Part shown: piece after piece, positions 32,536-41,298 of the stretch
Numbering within the stretch: the first letter of the stretch is position 1
How the letters are laid out: every line of letters starts with the position of its first letter
From: Pseudofrankia inefficax
Lineage (GTDB): Bacteria; Actinomycetota; Actinomycetes; Frankiales; Frankiaceae
Direction of reading: 5' to 3'
Length of the DNA stretch: 64,000 bases
Assembly: GCF_000166135.1 (NCBI RefSeq)
Contig: NC_014666.1
Coordinates: 3,224,001 to 3,288,000 of the forward strand
Translations under genes and position numbers: made by a program
The notes under the pieces: model-generated
Databases searched by the model: none
What the model was told of the DNA's origin: nothing
What the model saw: the letters and a program-made list of their open reading frames with translations, nothing else

Positions 32536-33783
32536 ATGATTCGGACAGACATCGCGACCGATCCTGGAAGGACGTTTATCATCATCGGTTCAAACCTGAC
32601 GGAAACGACCGTCGGCGTGAGCGCACCGGGCCCCGCCGGTTGTTCGACAGGCAAGAGTCGGATATTCAGTAGCGCCACCGGTCGGGCGCGGGCGAGATCA
32701 GCCCTCGGCTGGATCGCGTTGATCGCGATCTGCTTTCTCCTCAGCGACCTGGGCGAGCATGTGGGAATCCCCGCCGCACAGCTCCTCGTGTCCATGCTCG
32801 TCGGCGCGGCGCTCGCGCTCGCGGGGGTCGTGCGTCGCCGCCTACCAGCCAGGGCGAACCGCGCTTCGCAGGTGGTCGTGGGCGTACTGATGGGCTCCTA
32901 CCTGGCACCGTCGGCCCTGAGCGCGGCCACCGGGCGGGCGCTCCCGCTGATCGGGGTGACCCTGGCGTCCATCGCGATCTGCGTCGCGGTGGCCGGTGCA
33001 CTCACCCGTCGCACCCGCGCGACAGGAGTGGACACCACCCTCGGGCTCATGCCGGGTGGCTCGGCCGCGATCGTCGCCTACGCGACCGAACTCGGCGCGG
33101 ACTCCCGGTTCGTCGCGTTCGCACAGTATCTGCGGGTCGGCGTCGTCGCCGCGTCGACGCCCCTGATCGTCGCCGCCCTGGGCCGCAACCCGGGCTCCTC
33201 GCATTCCGGACGGTCCCTGTCGTTCAGCCACCTTGTCGCCTCCCCTCATCAGGTCGCGGGACTGGCGATGTTGACGGCGACTGGACTTCTCGGGGTCGGG
33301 TTGGCGAGACGGCTCAGGCTGCCCGCGCCGGCCCTCCTGGGACCGATGTTCCTCACCGCGGCGATCCTCTGGACGGACCTGACGGGCGGATTCAGCCCGG
33401 CCGGGTCGCTGCGCGACATCGCCTTCGTCCTGGTCGGGCTCGAGGTCGGCCTGCGCTTCGATCTCGCGTCCGTTCGCTACCTGGGACGCATGCTCGGCTA
33501 CCTGCTTGGGGCCAGCGTCGCGGTCTGTCTCGCCTGCGCCGGCCTGGCATGGGCGCTGTCGGCGCTGGTCGGCATGTCCTTCACCGACTCCTACCTGGCC
33601 ACCACCCCGGGCGGGATCAATGCCATCCTCGCGACGGCAGCCTCCGCCCACGCGGACCTGCCCGTCATCGCCGCGGTGCAGAGCGTCCGTCTGCTCCTGG
33701 TCATCGCCCTCACCGCCCCGATCATCCGGGCCGCCACCCGATGGCGTGCGTTCCGGTCCCAACGATCCGCCGCCCTCGGCTGA
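32536..33783 (+). CDS. AbrB-family (AbrB duplication domain) membrane transporter
   Basis: A 415-residue protein with about ten membrane helices. The repeated domain signature is seen in LLSDLGEHVGIPAAQLLVSM, LGLMPGGSAAIVAYATELG and later YLATTPGGINAILATAASA: the two PGG-containing half-repeats of the AbrB/ammonia-monooxygenase-like permease family. The common database label transcriptional regulator is misleading; it is an integral membrane protein. Substrate unknown. ATG 32536 is used; GTG 32617 just before the first helix is possible and would remove 27 residues. Confidence 0.82.
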   Translation: MIRTDIATDPGRTFIIIGSNLTETTVGVSAPGPAGCSTGKSRIFSSATGRARARSALGWIALIAICFLLSDLGEHVGIPAAQLLVSMLVGAALALAGVVRRRLPARANRASQVVVGVLMGSYLAPSALSAATGRALPLIGVTLASIAICVAVAGALTRRTRATGVDTTLGLMPGGSAAIVAYATELGADSRFVAFAQYLRVGVVAASTPLIVAALGRNPGSSHSGRSLSFSHLVASPHQVAGLAMLTATGLLGVGLARRLRLPAPALLGPMFLTAAILWTDLTGGFSPAGSLRDIAFVLVGLEVGLRFDLASVRYLGRMLGYLLGASVAVCLACAGLAWALSALVGMSFTDSYLATTPGGINAILATAASAHADLPVIAAVQSVRLLLVIALTAPIIRAATRWRAFRSQRSAALG

Positions 33784-34008
33784 CAAGGCCATCCCGGGGG
33801 TACGGCTCTCGCGGCGAACCCGACCGCTCGTCGACGTCCGCCAACGGCCCGCCCGGTTGGGCGCAGTTCCTGACCGGCGACCATGACGTAGGACCCGGTC
33901 GCCCTGCGTGCCCTCGGGCGGCGCGCCCACATCGTTGGTCGCTTGTTTTCTTCGCCGCTGCGGCGTTGCCGGGGAGACGTTCACGCTGCTGCCGTAGGTA
34001 GTTGTTCC

Positions 34009-35001
34009 GTGGGCATACCTACGCAGGCTCGCGGGCCGGGCCGCTGGAGGAGTCGCTTCAGGAGGACGGAGCCGGCGAGGACGGCGGGGTCGGCGTCGGA
34101 CTCCTGGGAGCGCCATCGCGAGGAGCTGCCCTGGGGGCGGCCCGACCTTGAGCACCAGTGGCGTCTGCTGGACATGCCGGACGAGATGCTGCCGTGGTGC
34201 CACGAGGTCCGCGCGCTGCGCCGGGCCGACGCGCTGCTGCGCGCGGCGCACTTCCGCGGCGCAGACGGCGCCGACGGCGATCCGGTGGTCTTCGTCCCGG
34301 GCTGGTCGTCGACGCCCTACAGCTGGCGGCACGTGATCCCGGCGCTCGCGGCGACCAACCCGGTCTGGTACTTCGAGACCAGGGAGAAGGCGTCGTCGCG
34401 GCTGCGGCACGGCGACCGGCTCACGGTCGCGGACATGGCCGCCGACCTGCGCGACTTCGTCCGCCAGTCCGTGCCCGCCGGCCGCTACGGCATCGTCGCC
34501 GCGTCGGCCAGCGCGGTGTTGGTCCTGCAGACGTTCGCCGAGCTCGACCCGCCGCCGTCCTGGGTCGTGCTGGTGCAGCCGCACATCCACCTGCCCGTCC
34601 CGGCCGCGGTCCAGCTGCTGCGGCTGTGGCCGGCGCGGCGGCTGGAGATCTTCCGCCTGCTCATGCTGCCGGCGGCGCGGCGCGCGCACCAGCGCCGGGC
34701 CGGCGAGTCGCTGGGCGGCTTCTACAAGGTCCTGGGCAGCGCCGACATGGCGAAGCTGCGGCGCTCGCTGTTCACCTGGCGGGGCTACCCGGGCCTCGAC
34801 CTGGACTCCCTGTCCGCCGTGACCTGCCCGAGCCTGGTGGTCGGCGTCTCCGGCGACCGGCTGCACTCGGACACGGCCGCCCGCCGGATCGCGCGCCGCC
34901 TGCCGGCCGGCGCCTACCTGGACGGCCCGACCTTCGCCTGGACGCACACCAGAACCATGGCCGAGACGATCCTGACCTGGGCCCGCACCGCGGTGGCCTG
35001 A
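34009..35001 (+). CDS. Alpha/beta-fold hydrolase, possibly degenerate at the nucleophile
   Basis: A protein of up to 330 residues; GTG 34009 is the longest supported start and ATG 34174 the next. Coding character is clear from SWERHREELPWGRPDLEHQ onward. PVVFVPGWSSTPYSWRHVIP is the oxyanion-hole segment of alpha/beta hydrolases. The nucleophile elbow reads IVAASASAVL instead of GxSxG, so the elbow glycines are replaced. A VGVSGDRL acid loop and a C-terminal FAWTHTRTM histidine are present. It may be a hydrolase with altered activity or a non-catalytic relative. It is convergent with the next crotonase gene. Confidence 0.75.
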   Translation: MGIPTQARGPGRWRSRFRRTEPARTAGSASDSWERHREELPWGRPDLEHQWRLLDMPDEMLPWCHEVRALRRADALLRAAHFRGADGADGDPVVFVPGWSSTPYSWRHVIPALAATNPVWYFETREKASSRLRHGDRLTVADMAADLRDFVRQSVPAGRYGIVAASASAVLVLQTFAELDPPPSWVVLVQPHIHLPVPAAVQLLRLWPARRLEIFRLLMLPAARRAHQRRAGESLGGFYKVLGSADMAKLRRSLFTWRGYPGLDLDSLSAVTCPSLVVGVSGDRLHSDTAARRIARRLPAGAYLDGPTFAWTHTRTMAETILTWARTAVA

Positions 35002-35051
35002 CTGGCCCGGGAGCTGACCCGCCTGGCGCTGGCCCCCGTCGGGAGCTGCCG

Positions 35052-36029
35052 TCAGGGCGTGTCGGCCGGTCCGTGGTCGGCGCCGGGGCTCTGGCCGTTG
35101 GGGGTGGTGAAGAGTGGTTCGTCGGTGATGTCGAAGTGGGCGTCGCGGAGTTGGAAGGCTTTCCTGGTGCCGTGTTGGGCGCGGGTCTTGACGAAGTTGA
35201 ATTCGTCGTCTTCGAAGCGGAGGTTGGTGCCGTAGGCGTGGATGAGGTAGCTGGTGGTTTCTTCGCCTTGGTAGGCCTGGAGTTGTTCGACGAGGCGGAA
35301 GGCTTCTTTGGCGATGGTGATGCCGTCGGCGGGCATCTTCGCGGCTTTGCGGGCCCAGAAGTCGGCCCGCGCGCTCACCGCGTCGTCGGCGACGACCTCG
35401 GTGAACACGCCCAGCGCCGCCAGCTCGGCCGCCGGGATGATGTCGCCGGTGAGCAGCAGCCGGCGGGCCAGGACGGGGCCGAGCCGGTGGAAGAACATGT
35501 GCAGGGAGCCGAGCGCTGGGCCGAGGAAACGGGTCGCGGGCATGCCTACCCGGGTGCCTGAGCCGACGACCGCGATGTCGGCCATCAATGCCAGCTCGAA
35601 GCCGCCGCCGAGTGCGTAGCCGTTGACCTCGGCGACGGTGACCTTGGGGTAGCCGAGGAACTGGTGGTAGAAGTCGAAGGTCCGGCGGTCGACGGCGAGG
35701 CGGCGGCGTTGGCTGGGCCGCCGGGCCCGGCGGGCGTCGTCCGGCTTGGTGCCAGGTTGGGTTTTGGCGTCGTTGCCGTACCAGGCGTAGGCGTTGCCCA
35801 TGTCGGCGCCGGTGGAGAAGACGCCGTCGCTGCCGCGCAGGATGACGACCTTGATGGTGTCGTCGTCGGCGAGGTCGTCGAGGTGGGTGGCGAGCTGGTC
35901 GCGCATCGCGGGGTCGTAGGCGTTGCGGCGGGCGGGGTTGTCGAGGGTGAGCCGGGCGATGCCGCGGGACTCGTCACGCTCCAGCAGCACGCGGCCCGTA
36001 GGCGCTGGATGTCCGCGGTCGTCGGCCAT
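35052..36029 (-). CDS. Enoyl-CoA hydratase/6-oxocyclohex-1-ene-like crotonase family protein
   Basis: A 325-residue crotonase-fold protein from ATG 36029 (AGAGGGACGAG upstream). ILRGSDGVFSTGADM and VAEVNGYALGGGFELALMAD give the two oxyanion-hole strands, and RFLGPALGSLHMFFHRLGP follows. A 40-residue Arg-rich insertion (about 101-140) makes it longer than ordinary hydratases. Codon usage is mosaic: codons near both ends prefer GAA, CAA and AAA, while the middle (about 35340-35590) uses GAG and CAG like neighbouring genes. A TATCT-CT-AGATA palindrome lies upstream. Likely role in acyl-CoA catabolism. Confidence 0.85.
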   Translation of the reverse strand: MADDRGHPAPTGRVLLERDESRGIARLTLDNPARRNAYDPAMRDQLATHLDDLADDDTIKVVILRGSDGVFSTGADMGNAYAWYGNDAKTQPGTKPDDARRARRPSQRRRLAVDRRTFDFYHQFLGYPKVTVAEVNGYALGGGFELALMADIAVVGSGTRVGMPATRFLGPALGSLHMFFHRLGPVLARRLLLTGDIIPAAELAALGVFTEVVADDAVSARADFWARKAAKMPADGITIAKEAFRLVEQLQAYQGEETTSYLIHAYGTNLRFEDDEFNFVKTRAQHGTRKAFQLRDAHFDITDEPLFTTPNGQSPGADHGPADTP

Positions 36030-36153
36030 GGCTCGTCCCTCTCGCTGTGGCTGGGGCGCCGCGTCGCGCCTGGTCGGGCCGGCCCCGAGTCCGGGGGCGG
36101 CCGGGCGCCGTTCGGCGCCGGCGACCGGCGCCGGGTGGGCCGGAGTCATCGTA

Positions 36154-36165
36154 TATCTCTAGATA
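36154..36165. promoter_or_regulatory. TATCTAGATA-type palindrome, site 1
   Basis: TATCT-CT-AGATA lies 125 bp upstream of the crotonase start, in an AT-rich patch. Related to the sites at 37327 and 38728, each before another minus-strand gene, it is probably an operator of a shared regulator. Confidence 0.55.
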
Positions 36166-36174
36166 ATTTCGCGC

Positions 36175-37269
36175 TCAGGAGCTGGCGTCGGCCGGCGCGG
36201 GGATGACGGGGCGCGCCCCCGGTCCGAGGACGTGGCGGCCGTTGAGCAGCGGCAGGTCGAGGAAGGTGCGGATGCCCGCCGGGGCGGCGCAGACCGGGGC
36301 GATGGCGTGTACGGCGTGCATCGCGGTGCCGAGGCAGCCCTGGTCGTTCTCGTCCTCGCCGTGCACCGCGATCTTCGCCTCCAGCACCATCGACGGGCTG
36401 CCCTCGACGGTGACCTTCCAGCCCCGGCCGGTGGGCCAGTCGGGCGCCTGGCCCGACCCGACCCGGGTGATGTGCTCGACGGTCAGCGCCGGCCGGCCAC
36501 CGATCACCGCGGTCGCCGAGAAGCGCTGCGCCGACACGGTCCCGGCCTCGATCCGACCGACCTTGATGTCGAACGCCTCGGCCGCGACGGCGACCTGACG
36601 GTCGTAGACGAAGTCGTCCACGGCCGCGCCGAGGCCGTCGGCGACGAGCATCAGCGGGGCGCGGAACGCCGAGCCGGCCAGCTCCGGGACCGACAGCGGC
36701 ACCGGTGCGTCCGGGGCCTGGCCGAAGCCCATGATGTCGAACATCATCTCGACGCTGTCGTACGAGCTGTAGTCGAGCAGCTCCTGGACCAGCAGCGAGT
36801 CGATCCGCTCGAACAGCGTCGACATGGTCAGCGGCAGCACCTCGGCGGCCCAGCCGGGCTCGATCCCGGTCCCGTGGAACGACGTGCCGCCGGCCGCGCA
36901 GGCCGCCTCCAGCTGCTCGACGGCCGGCTGGCCGAGGCTCGCCGGGTAGATCAGCGCGGTCACGGCCGTCGAGATGACGTTCTTGCCGGACGCGAGCAGC
37001 CGGCAGATGTCGTCGAGCGCCCCGGCCGGGTCCAGCTCGCCCTGCGCGAGGTAGAGCACGCAGTCGGCGTCCAGCGCGACGACCTCGTCCTTGTCCCGGG
37101 TCGCCGCGACCCCGACCGGCCCGATGCCGGCGATCTCGCCGACGTCCCGGCCGGCCTTCGCCTCCGCGTAGACGAACGCCCCGACGAGCTCCAGGTCCGG
37201 ATGGGCGGCGACGGCGCGCACCGCGTGCCTGCCGACGGTCCCGGTGGCCCACACGACTACGCGCAGCAT
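36175..37269 (-). CDS. DapB-like NAD(P)-dependent dehydrogenase (2,4-diaminopentanoate dehydrogenase-like family)
   Basis: A 364-residue soluble protein with an N-terminal Rossmann fold: VVVWATGTVGRHAVRAV (about 4-20) is the dinucleotide loop, and the C-terminal part forms the mixed alpha/beta dimerisation domain of dihydrodipicolinate-reductase-like proteins. LYLAQGELDPAGAL and HGTGIEPGWAAEVLPL are typical of the actinobacterial subgroup found in lipid and steroid degradation regions. True DapB motifs (HH for substrate binding) are not evident, so lysine synthesis is unlikely. Its start is 60 bp from a palindromic operator shared with two neighbours. Confidence 0.82.
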   Translation of the reverse strand: MLRVVVWATGTVGRHAVRAVAAHPDLELVGAFVYAEAKAGRDVGEIAGIGPVGVAATRDKDEVVALDADCVLYLAQGELDPAGALDDICRLLASGKNVISTAVTALIYPASLGQPAVEQLEAACAAGGTSFHGTGIEPGWAAEVLPLTMSTLFERIDSLLVQELLDYSSYDSVEMMFDIMGFGQAPDAPVPLSVPELAGSAFRAPLMLVADGLGAAVDDFVYDRQVAVAAEAFDIKVGRIEAGTVSAQRFSATAVIGGRPALTVEHITRVGSGQAPDWPTGRGWKVTVEGSPSMVLEAKIAVHGEDENDQGCLGTAMHAVHAIAPVCAAPAGIRTFLDLPLLNGRHVLGPGARPVIPAPADASS

Positions 37270-37326
37270 GGCGTACCTCCGGCGTCACTGGCCGCGCCGT
37301 CTGCCCGGCTTGGCGTGTCCGTCAAA

Positions 37327-37338
37327 ATATCTAGATGT
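37327..37338. promoter_or_regulatory. TATCTAGATA-type palindrome, site 2
   Basis: ATATCTAGATGT has a perfect ATCTAGAT core (37329-37336), centred about 63 bp upstream of the DapB-like gene. It matches site 3 at 10 of 12 bases. Confidence 0.6.
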
Positions 37339-37404
37339 AACGGGTGGCGCAACGGGCGTGGCGGCCCGCGCCCGCCGCGCCTGGGTCGCGGCGGGCGGGC
37401 GAGG

Positions 37405-38589
37405 TCACGCGGCGGCCCGCGGCGAGCCGAGCAGGTCGAGGCAGTTGTCACGCATGATCTTGCGGACGTCACCCTCGGAGAAGGCGCCGAGCTCCTTGCG
37501 GAAGTCCAGCGGCTGGGCGACGCCCTCGCCGTGCGGCCAGTCGGAGCCGAACAGGATCCGGTCGACGCCGATCAGCTCGGCCAGCGCCGAGAGGTCCTCC
37601 TCGAGGTACGGCGTGACCCACAGGTGGTTGCGCAGCGTGTCGAGCGGGTCCTCGGCGAACGCCCACGGCCGCTGGTTGGCCTGCTTGCGCAGCCGCTTGA
37701 CCAGCAGCTCGATCCAGTCGGAGCCGTTCTCGATGCTCGCGACCCGCAGCGACGGATGACGCGTGAAGACGCCGTCGACGAGCAGCGACGCCACGGTGTC
37801 GTGGATGGCCCGGTCGGAGACCAGGACCCGGGTGAGGACGCTGATGTTGCCGTAGCCCTCGAACCGGGCGGTGCCGCCCCACGCGGTGGTCGACGCCTCG
37901 TAGCCCGAGTCGCCCAGGTGGAAGGCGACCGGCACCGAGGCCTCCGCGAGCCGAGCCCACACCGGGTCGTAGCGCTTGTCGCCGAGCGAGCGGGACGTGC
38001 CGTGCTCGGCCGGCACCGGAGCCGGGCGGACGTGCACCATCCGCGCCCCCTGCGCGAGCAGCCAGTCGACCTCGGCGACGGCGGCCACCGGGTCGGCGAG
38101 CGACAGCATCGGCACCCCGATCAGGCCGCGGTAGTCGAAGCCCCAGTCCTCGGCCAGCCAGCGGTTGAAGGCCGACAGGCTCGCCATCGTCGCGTCGATG
38201 TCGTCCTTGAGCCCCTGCTCGACGCCCACGCCCAGCGTCGGGAAGAGCAGCACCGAGTCCAGTCCCTGCGACGGAAGCAGGTCGGCACGCACCTCACGGT
38301 CGCGGTACTCGGGCCGCAGCGGCTCGACCTGCATCAGCGTCCGCGGGTCGACGCCCGCCGGGATCTGGCCGCGGAACAGCGGGTCCAGGCAGCCCGCGAC
38401 CACGATCGGGTCGAAGGTCGGGTTCGGAATGAAGCGGTTCACCTCGCCGCCGACCAGCATCTTCACCCGGCGGCCCTGCTGGACCACCTGCACTCCGCGT
38501 TCGGTGAACTTCTTGGCCAGATGCCGGGTGAAGGCGTCCAGCGGCTCGTAGTAGTGGTTGTCGGCGTCGATGGAGCCGTAGTCGGCCAT
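37405..38589 (-). CDS. Amidohydrolase-2 family protein
   Basis: A 394-residue soluble TIM-barrel hydrolase from ATG 38589, preceded by AGGAGG. YGSIDADNHYYEP carries DxH in place of the usual HxH metal motif. Further metal ligands appear in VPVAFHLGDSG and in the late LFGSDWPHGEG (aspartate plus histidine). This subgroup of amidohydrolase-2 proteins is frequent in actinobacterial steroid and aromatic degradation clusters and may hydrolyse or decarboxylate ring-derived acids. Unlike the paralogue near 12 kb it has no export signal. It shares a palindromic upstream site with the next two minus-strand genes. Confidence 0.88.
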   Translation of the reverse strand: MADYGSIDADNHYYEPLDAFTRHLAKKFTERGVQVVQQGRRVKMLVGGEVNRFIPNPTFDPIVVAGCLDPLFRGQIPAGVDPRTLMQVEPLRPEYRDREVRADLLPSQGLDSVLLFPTLGVGVEQGLKDDIDATMASLSAFNRWLAEDWGFDYRGLIGVPMLSLADPVAAVAEVDWLLAQGARMVHVRPAPVPAEHGTSRSLGDKRYDPVWARLAEASVPVAFHLGDSGYEASTTAWGGTARFEGYGNISVLTRVLVSDRAIHDTVASLLVDGVFTRHPSLRVASIENGSDWIELLVKRLRKQANQRPWAFAEDPLDTLRNHLWVTPYLEEDLSALAELIGVDRILFGSDWPHGEGVAQPLDFRKELGAFSEGDVRKIMRDNCLDLLGSPRAAA

Positions 38590-38727
38590 GAGATCCTCCT
38601 GCTGCCGGGCGGGCCGTGGGGCGGCCGGTGAGGTCAGGACGCGCGAGCGGCGCCGGAGGCGGCAGCCGTCGGCCGCGCCCGTCGGTCGGGCCGGCCCGGT
38701 GGACGACGCTACCCCATCGGTGCGGAG

Positions 38728-38739
38728 ATATCTAGATAT
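38728..38739. promoter_or_regulatory. TATCTAGATA-type palindrome, site 3 (perfect)
   Basis: ATATCTAGATAT is a perfect 12-bp palindrome 139 bp upstream of the amidohydrolase start. With sites 1 and 2 it defines a consensus TATCTAGATA for a likely local regulon. Which regulator binds is unknown. Confidence 0.62.
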
Positions 38740-38742
38740 ATT

Positions 38743-38829
38743 GCCCGAGCTGGGGGTGACCCGGCGACCGTGGCCGCGGGCGTCGCCTACCCGGCGTCGA
38801 AGGTGGCCGTCAATATGATCACGGTGGTC
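38743..38829 (+). pseudogene. SDR active-site remnant
   Basis: One plus-strand frame reads GGDPATVAAGVAYPASKVAV and continues NMITVV. AYPASKxAVNMxTV is the catalytic YxxxK helix of short-chain dehydrogenases. No cofactor-binding region precedes it and no SDR C-terminus follows, so it is a gene fragment within a 580-bp spacer. Confidence 0.55.
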
Positions 38830-39169
38830 GCCGGCCCCACGGCCGGCTATTCGACGTCGCCGCCCGGTCCCGGTGTACCCAGGCCGGCTGGGCCGCCCAC
38901 GGGGCGGCCGGCGGCGAACAATGATGGCCGACACATTTCGGCGGCGCCGCCGCGGTATTCCGGCGCGGCCTCATTTCGCGATATGGCGCGTGTTACTGTG
39001 CTCGTCGCGCCGCCGTCCAGCCGGTCGCCTTCCGGGAGCCTGGTGGCGGACCTGCGGCTCGGCCGCGACGAGCACCCGCGTAAGCGCGGCGCCGCGGTTC
39101 CGTAAGTCGTTTTCCCCCCAAAATGACTGATGGAACGGAACGGGTTGCTATGCCGATAGAGCTCCCGCG
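38830..39169. other. Spacer before the hybrid kinase
   Basis: No gene is supported here. The last 60 bp (CCCCCCAAAATGACTGATGG region) are AT-richer and probably contain the promoter of the kinase gene. Confidence 0.4.
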
Positions 39170-41149
39170 ATGACGAACGTGGTCGCCAGCGTGGCGAATA
39201 GCGTCGTCGTCCTGACCTACCTGGCGATCTCGTTGACGATCGCGCGTGGGCTGTGGACCTCCGGCCAGTGGCGGACCAACAAGCTCGGCATGGCGACGTC
39301 GGCGATCTTCTTCACCTGCGCGCTCGGGCACGCGGCGCACGCGGTGGCCGCCATCGGGGCGCAGCTGCGCGGGCAGCCGGAGCACGACCATCTCGACGCG
39401 CCGGGGCTCGGCCCGGCGGGAGCGTTCTGGGACCTGGTCACCGCGGTCGTCGCCATCTGGTACTGGTCGCTGCGCAGCCGGTTCCCCGCCCTGGTCCGCG
39501 GCGCCGCGGTGTTCGAGGACCTGCGGCTGCGCCAGACCGCGGAGCGCCGGCTGCGGCTGTCCGAGCGCCGCTACCGCGGGATCGTCGAGACGACCAGCGA
39601 GGGCGTGGTGCTCATCGACGACGCCGGCCTCGTGGAGTACGCGAACGCGCAGTTCGCCGCGCTGGTCGGCTGCACCCCCCGGGAGGCCAGAGGGCGCGCC
39701 TTCACCGACCTGGTGGCGCCCCAGTACCGCGACCAGCTCGCCCAGGCGCTCGTCGGGGTCCGGGCACAGGGCACCCAGCGGCTGGAGGCCGAGCTGGTGC
39801 CCGGCGGCGCCCGCGCGGCGGACCGGTCCCCGGGCCAGCGGGTGCACGCGCAGATCGCGCTGACGGCCAGGGCCGAGTACGACGCGGCCTGGGCGGACGA
39901 GCCACCGCCCGGCGCCCACGCCGTCAGCGGCGGCGCGCTCGCGATGGTCGCGGACGTGACCGAGCGGCGCAACGCCGAGGCGCAGCTGCGCCAGTCGCAG
40001 CGCCTCGACGCGATCGGGCAGCTGGCCGGCGGCGTGGCCCACGACTTCAACAACCTGCTGACGGTGATCGACGGGTACGCGGCGATGCTGCTGGGCGAGG
40101 TCGAGGGACCGGCGCGCCGGGACGTCACAGCCATCCAGGAGGCGGCGGCGCGGGCGTCGGCGCTGACCCGCCAGTTGCTGGCGTTCGCGCGGACGCAGCC
40201 GGTCCGGCCGGAGCCGGTCGACGTGGACGAGCTGGTGACCGGCATCGAGGACATGCTGCGGCGGCTGATCCGGGAGGACATCCAGATCACCGTGCGGGCG
40301 GCGGCCCGGGCGACCGTGTGGGCCGACCGGGGCCAGCTGGAGCAGGTGCTGATGAACCTGGCCGTCAACAGCCGGGACGCGATGCCCGACGGCGGCCGGC
40401 TCACGATCAGCACCGCGCGCGCCCCGGCCGGGGGCGCCGACGGCGACCAGGTGACGATCACCGTCGCCGACACCGGCCACGGCATCCCCGAGGACATCCA
40501 GCCGATGATCTTCGAGCCGTTCTTCACGACGAAGGAGCCGGGGCAGGGGACCGGCCTCGGCCTGTCCACGGTCTACGGCATCGTGCGGCAGGCCGGCGGC
40601 GACGTCTCCGTCGACTCCACCCCGGACCTCGGCACCGAGATCCAGGTCCGGCTGCCGGCGACCGCGACCGCCGCGGCGCCGCGCCAGGCCGGCCGTCGGC
40701 TCGTCGCGGACCGGCTCGCCGGCGGCCGGGGCACGATCCTGCTCGTCGAGGACGACGCCGAGATCCGCCGGCTGTCCGAGCGGATCCTGCTCGCCGCGGG
40801 CTATGACGTGCTCACGGCCGCCGACGGGCGCAGCGCGCTCGACGTCGCGGCGTCCGCCCGCGCGCTCGACCTGCTGGTGACCGATGTGATCATGCCGCGG
40901 ATGAACGGGCGCCAGCTCGCCGACTGGCTGCGCGCCAGCCGGCCCGACCTGCCGGTCCTGTACGTCTCGGCCTACCCGCGGGGCCTGGTCAGCTCGAACC
41001 GGCCGGCGGGGCCCGACGGCGCCTACCTGGAGAAGCCGTACACGCCGTCGCTGCTCACCGCGAAGGTCAGCCTGCTGCTCGCCGCCTCCCGGACCGCCGG
41101 GTCGCGGCCGGGGGGCGGGTCCCCGACGGGCACCCCCGTCGGGGGCTGA
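39170..41149 (+). CDS. Hybrid sensor histidine kinase with PAS and receiver domains
   Basis: A 659-residue protein. Three N-terminal membrane helices (about 5-27, 42-65 and 86-102) are followed by a PAS domain (about 132-270). HisKA phospho-acceptor H291 lies in [11 protein letters not shown], the ATPase has N400 ([10 protein letters not shown]), DTGHGIP and GTGLGLS, and the C-terminal receiver (520-645) has D572 (LLVTDVIMP). This is the NtrB-like hybrid architecture in which the kinase phosphorylates its own receiver. No output regulator is adjacent; the orphan LuxR regulator near 14 kb is a distant candidate. ATG 39170. Confidence 0.93.
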   Translation: MTNVVASVANSVVVLTYLAISLTIARGLWTSGQWRTNKLGMATSAIFFTCALGHAAHAVAAIGAQLRGQPEHDHLDAPGLGPAGAFWDLVTAVVAIWYWSLRSRFPALVRGAAVFEDLRLRQTAERRLRLSERRYRGIVETTSEGVVLIDDAGLVEYANAQFAALVGCTPREARGRAFTDLVAPQYRDQLAQALVGVRAQGTQRLEAELVPGGARAADRSPGQRVHAQIALTARAEYDAAWADEPPPGAHAVSGGALAMVADVTERRNAEAQLRQSQRLDAIGQLAGGVAHDFNNLLTVIDGYAAMLLGEVEGPARRDVTAIQEAAARASALTRQLLAFARTQPVRPEPVDVDELVTGIEDMLRRLIREDIQITVRAAARATVWADRGQLEQVLMNLAVNSRDAMPDGGRLTISTARAPAGGADGDQVTITVADTGHGIPEDIQPMIFEPFFTTKEPGQGTGLGLSTVYGIVRQAGGDVSVDSTPDLGTEIQVRLPATATAAAPRQAGRRLVADRLAGGRGTILLVEDDAEIRRLSERILLAAGYDVLTAADGRSALDVAASARALDLLVTDVIMPRMNGRQLADWLRASRPDLPVLYVSAYPRGLVSSNRPAGPDGAYLEKPYTPSLLTAKVSLLLAASRTAGSRPGGGSPTGTPVGG

Positions 41150-41153
41150 CCCG

Positions 41154-41190
41154 CGTGGCCGGCCGGCCCGGAACGGACCGGCCGGCCACG
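41154..41190 (+). terminator. Hairpin terminator after hybrid kinase
   Basis: Perfect 13-bp arms (41154-41166 and 41178-41190; CGTGGCCGGCCGG and complement) with an 11-base loop lie five bases after the stop. A second hairpin (CCCCGACGGG/CCCGTCGGGG) overlaps the last codons. Confidence 0.7.
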
Positions 41191-41194
41191 GCGG

Positions 41195-41298
41195 GCTCAG
41201 TGCACCCGGCCCACGAAGGGCCTCAGTGCCCCCTGCCCACGAGGGGCCTCAGTGACCCTTGCCGGCCAGGGGCCTCAGTGACCCTTGCCGGCCAGGGC
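41195..41298. repeat. Four 26-bp tandem repeats overlapping the shc stop codon
   Basis: Units start at 41195, 41221, 41247 and 41273, each built on CCTCAGTGACCCTTGCCGGC with decreasing similarity away from the gene. The fourth unit is the 3' end of shc, encoding the last residues and stop. Each copy keeps a stop codon, so the gene end has been copied outward. Confidence 0.88.

Noticed and set aside
32536-33783. A DNA-binding AbrB transcription regulator, as the family name suggests.
   Set aside because: The protein has about ten membrane helices and the duplicated PGG permease motifs; it has no AbrB swapped-hairpin DNA-binding domain.
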